This document shows positions 61,375-64,000 of a stretch of 64,000 bases of DNA, piece after piece. Every line of letters starts with the position of its first letter. The stretch's first letter is position 1. Made by a program: the position numbers and the translations under genes. The notes below the pieces were generated by a model. It had not been told where the DNA came from. It searched no databases and worked only from the letters and a program-made list of their open reading frames with translations. The DNA is from Micromonospora sp. WMMD961 (GTDB lineage: Bacteria; Actinomycetota; Actinomycetes; Mycobacteriales; Micromonosporaceae), in contig NZ_JARUBJ010000002.1 of assembly GCF_029626145.1 (NCBI RefSeq), forward strand, positions 1,022,501 through 1,086,500, read 5' to 3'.

Positions 61375-62004
61375 ATGACCGTGACCGAAGACCAGCTTGA
61401 GGTGGGTGTGGGCCCCTGGCCGGGGGACCCGCCGGACGACCCGCGTTACGACAGGCAGTTGCTGGCCGAGGGGGACCGGCGCAACGTCGTCGACCGCTAC
61501 CGCTACTGGCGGCGCGAGGCGATCGTCGCCGACCTGGACCAGCGCCGGCACGGTTTCCACGTCGCCATCGAGAACTGGCAGCACGACTTCAACATTGGCA
61601 CGGTGGTCCGCAACGCCAACGCGTTCAACGCCGCCGAGGTGCACATCGTCGGGCGGCGACGGTGGAACCGGCGTGGCGCGATGGTGACCGATCGCTACCA
61701 GCACGTGCGGCACCACGAGACGATCGAGGAGTTCGTGGCCTGGGCCGCCGAGCGTCGACTTCCGGTGTTCGGCATCGACAACCTGCCCGGGTCGCGTCCG
61801 CTGGAGACCGGCGCTCTTCCCCGGGACTGCGTCCTGCTGTTCGGCCAGGAGGGGCCCGGGCTCTCCGCGCCGGCCCGAGCGGCGTGCGACCAGCTCTACT
61901 CCATCGCCCAGTACGGCTCGACGAGGTCGATCAACGCCGGTGTGGCCAGCGGTATCGCCATGCACGCCTGGATTCGCGCGCACGCCGGGCCGCCGCCGGA
62001 CTGA
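61375..62004 (+). CDS. SpoU (TrmH) family RNA methyltransferase
   Basis: A 209-aa SPOUT methyltransferase from ATG 61375. Motif 1 ENWQHDFNIGTVVRNANAFN, motif 2 VLLFGQEGPGLS and motif 3 SIAQYGSTRSINAGVASGIA are all present. It probably 2'-O-methylates a tRNA or rRNA ribose; the exact site is not predictable. Confidence 0.88.
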   Translation: MTVTEDQLEVGVGPWPGDPPDDPRYDRQLLAEGDRRNVVDRYRYWRREAIVADLDQRRHGFHVAIENWQHDFNIGTVVRNANAFNAAEVHIVGRRRWNRRGAMVTDRYQHVRHHETIEEFVAWAAERRLPVFGIDNLPGSRPLETGALPRDCVLLFGQEGPGLSAPARAACDQLYSIAQYGSTRSINAGVASGIAMHAWIRAHAGPPPD

Positions 62005-62073
62005 ACCGCGCCCCGGACGCCGAATTGGACGTTCCCGCTTGACGTGCCATCGGTATGGGGTGACGGTGGGGAT

Positions 62074-62763
62074 GTGAGTGTCGCGGTGAGTTGTCCGAGA
62101 TGCGGGGGCCCGGTACGGGCGCCGGATCTGATGCACACCGACTCGAGATGCGTGCGCTGCGGCCCCGTGCCGCCGCTGCACGTGCCCGAGCACATCGGAG
62201 CGGACATCGTGGCGAGCGTGGTGGAACGGATCACCGCGACCGCGGATCCGCCGGGAACGCCGCTGTGGTGCCCCTGGCCGTTGCCACCGGGCTGGACGCT
62301 CACCGGCGTGGCGTACGCCGGGGACGACCGGACGGGAGTGCGGGCGACAGCGGTGGCCTGCGCGGGCCCGGCACCCCTCGGCGGTGGCCCGGCCGACCTG
62401 GTCTTCGTGGCCGAGGAGCCGGGCGTCGGGCTGGGCACCCGGCTCGCCGGACTGGCCGGGCCGGACCCGGGACCGGAGTTGGCCGACGCGTTGACCGACC
62501 CGGGGCCAGGTCATCCCGACCACGTCGGGCAGGCCAAGATCAGAGTCGCCGGGCACCCCACTCCACTGTGGTTGGTGAATTCTCCGACAGATCGAAGCGC
62601 GTACGCAGGCGAGGCTCGGGGAATGTGGCTCCATGCGATAGCCTGGCCGGCGAGTGCGGGTCACCTGCTCGCGGAAGACGTCGTGCTGCACGACCTGACC
62701 GAGTGGACTCCGCCCGAGCTCGTGTACGGCGCACCGTCCCCGTACTTACCCGGGAGGCCTTGA
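62074..62763 (+). CDS. DUF6758-like zinc-ribbon protein
   Basis: A 229-aa protein from GTG 62074 (GTG 62044 is possible). N-terminal zinc ribbon CPRCGG...CVRCGP, then a domain with LWCPWPLPPGWTLTGVAYAG and a C-terminal HDLTEWTPPELVYG. Matches the actinobacterial DUF6758 family beside PH-domain proteins. Function unknown. Confidence 0.78.
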   Translation: MSVAVSCPRCGGPVRAPDLMHTDSRCVRCGPVPPLHVPEHIGADIVASVVERITATADPPGTPLWCPWPLPPGWTLTGVAYAGDDRTGVRATAVACAGPAPLGGGPADLVFVAEEPGVGLGTRLAGLAGPDPGPELADALTDPGPGHPDHVGQAKIRVAGHPTPLWLVNSPTDRSAYAGEARGMWLHAIAWPASAGHLLAEDVVLHDLTEWTPPELVYGAPSPYLPGRP

Positions 62764-62879
62764 CAAGTCTCCCGGTTTGACGGAGAACGGACGCAGATAT
62801 TCACTGTACGACACCACACTGATACTCTGGGTGCCGCTGCGGTAATGGGACCCGGCGCCGCGCGAGAGGATGGCCCGCC

Positions 62880-63038
62880 ATGGTCAAGAAGGTCCTCACC
62901 TGGGCCGGAATCGCATTCTTGATCTTCTTCGTCGCCTACCGGCCAAACTCTGCGGCTGATGTCTTCAAGTCGCTCGGCGGCGGGATCATGGATATTGCGC
63001 AGGGGTTCGGCGACTTCTTCACCAGTCTCGTCGCCTAG
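62880..63038 (+). CDS. 52-aa single-helix membrane protein
   Basis: From ATG 62880 (GAGAGGA upstream) to TAG 63036-63038. It has one transmembrane helix, VLTWAGIAFLIFFVAYRP, followed by a soluble amphipathic segment (DVFKSLGGGIMDIAQGF). It overlaps no other frame and ends 6 nt before the PH-domain gene, so it is probably co-transcribed with it. Confidence 0.68.
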   Translation: MVKKVLTWAGIAFLIFFVAYRPNSAADVFKSLGGGIMDIAQGFGDFFTSLVA

Positions 63039-63044
63039 CCGCCG

Positions 63045-63920
63045 ATGGGTAGCCCCTCCGGTCCACCCTTCGACCCGGACGACCCCGACCGGGAGCGCCG
63101 CGAGCGCGACACCGAGCCGATCCCGCGGATCGGGCCCGATGACGGCCCGGGCTACGGGGCCGGGCCGAGCCTGTCCGACGGTCCGTCCCTTTCGGACGAC
63201 GTCGGCTATGGCGACGGGCCCGGCTATGCCGGCCAGGGTCGTTCCGGTCGGGCGTGGATCCGTGATCCGGAGGCTGGCTACCAGCCGCCGCAGATCTCCG
63301 AGGACGAGCTGGCCGGGTTGCGCGCCGACGCGACCGGAGCGACTCCCCGGCGGGTGCTACCCCTGGAGGACGAGCCGAGTTCGCTGGTCGCCCGCTACCT
63401 CTTCCCTACCGAACGCTACCGGGGTGAGTGGAAGCGGCACTGGATCCACCTCACCACCCCGCTGTTGATCGGCATCGCGGCGACCTTCGTGCTCGGCTAC
63501 CTCTCCGGCTTCCTCGCCGGGCAGAACGTGGGGGCGCTGACCACCATCGCCGTGCTGCTCTGGTTCGCCGTGATGGGCTGGGTGGCGTGGAAGGTCGCGG
63601 ACTGGTGGTATGACCGTTTTATCTTGACCAACAAGCGGGTCATGGTGGTCAACGGCATCATCACCCGTCGGGTCGCGATGATGCCGCTGGTCCGGGTCAC
63701 CGACATGAAGTACGAGCAGACCCCGACCGGGCGAGCGCTCAACTACGGCACCTTCGTGTTGGAGTCCGCCGGCCAGGAGCAGGCGCTCCGCGAGATCAAG
63801 AACCTACCCAACCCGAACGAGCTCTACCTGCGCGTCGTCGAGGAGATGTACGAGCCGCAGGCAGTCGAGGCGCGGCTCGGCAAGGAAGCCGACGAAGCCA
63901 AGGCCGACGACGGGGCGTGA
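63045..63920 (+). CDS. PH-domain (bPH2/DUF304) membrane protein
   Basis: A 291-aa protein. Residues 1-105 are a disordered Gly/Pro/Asp-rich N-terminus with short GPSLSDGPSLSDD repeats; two transmembrane helices follow (about 140-160 and 165-185), then a bacterial PH domain (RVAMMPLVRVTDMKYEQTPT, GTFVLESAGQEQALREIKN). Envelope-associated function unknown. Confidence 0.82.
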   Translation: MGSPSGPPFDPDDPDRERRERDTEPIPRIGPDDGPGYGAGPSLSDGPSLSDDVGYGDGPGYAGQGRSGRAWIRDPEAGYQPPQISEDELAGLRADATGATPRRVLPLEDEPSSLVARYLFPTERYRGEWKRHWIHLTTPLLIGIAATFVLGYLSGFLAGQNVGALTTIAVLLWFAVMGWVAWKVADWWYDRFILTNKRVMVVNGIITRRVAMMPLVRVTDMKYEQTPTGRALNYGTFVLESAGQEQALREIKNLPNPNELYLRVVEEMYEPQAVEARLGKEADEAKADDGA

Positions 63921-64000
63921 AGGTTTTCGACCGAACATCGGAGTAAGTGCGCACCTTTCGTCATGGACCGGAACGCCTCTGACGTGGCACTCTGCCAGGA

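Overview
The window is high-GC actinobacterial DNA. Gene content and order fit Micromonosporaceae (Micromonospora or a close relative): frequent GTG starts, dense gene packing, a ClgR/ClpP pair, KorAB oxidoreductase, an intein-bearing Rv2578c-type radical SAM protein, and blocks syntenic with the mycobacterial folP2-tagA-DUF3117 and O-methyltransferase-htrA-tatB-mrp segments. The genus is an inference from protein resemblance, not proven by the sequence. Bases 1 to about 11,359 are the right part of an integrated actinomycete integrative and conjugative element (AICE). A leftward, translationally coupled operon runs from a 105-aa protein at 5.7 kb through a membrane protein, an FtsK/TraB-type DNA translocase, several small proteins (two Cys-rich) and a DUF2637 membrane protein to a RepSA-type replication initiator cut by the window edge. 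A rightward regulator-Nudix pair and an HD-domain gene follow; Nudix proteins act in immunity of pSAM2-type elements. Next come a lower-GC cargo block with two convergent membrane-protein genes, flanked by imperfect 49-bp direct repeats, and one small gene. The element ends at a 45-bp 3' part of a tRNA-Arg(CCU) gene at 11,315-11,359, a typical attachment-site remnant; the intact tRNA and the integrase would lie left of the window. The chromosome proper runs from 11.36 kb to the end. 11.4-16.3 kb: DoxX protein, lipoprotein remnant, ClpP with a ClgR-like regulator, K+ channel with RCK domain, and a MarR/azoreductase divergent pair. 16.4-21.5 kb: korB-korA 2-oxoacid:ferredoxin oxidoreductase, a Pro/Thr-rich surface protein and a solitary nuoA. 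21.6-32.1 kb: FolP2-like protein, DivIVA-domain protein, SRPBCC protein, fatty-acid hydroxylase, Tag glycosylase, DUF1501/DUF1800 pair, PaaX plus enoyl-CoA hydratase, DUF3117 and leucyl aminopeptidase. 32.1-38.2 kb: O-methyltransferase, HtrA protease, TatB, Mrp, DUF1003 and MgtE-N/CBS proteins. 38.2-49.1 kb: PhzF, HAD phosphatase, EamA exporter, an ECF sigma factor with a propeller-type partner, two SDRs, a malyl-CoA lyase-like enzyme, two DUF4190 proteins and an acyl-CoA dehydrogenase. The lyase, the dehydrogenase and a MaoC hydratase at 60.2 kb resemble ethylmalonyl-CoA-pathway enzymes. 49.1-54.7 kb is an accessory island: small possibly immunity-like ORFs, a secreted 158-aa protein, and a 1195-aa secreted ALF-repeat protein overlapping a small polytopic membrane protein. 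54.8-64 kb returns to core-type genes: CoA-binding protein, the intein-split radical SAM enzyme, DCC-HTTM-secreted-protein trio, thioredoxin, MaoC hydratase, SpoU methyltransferase, DUF6758-like protein, a 52-aa membrane peptide and a PH-domain protein.
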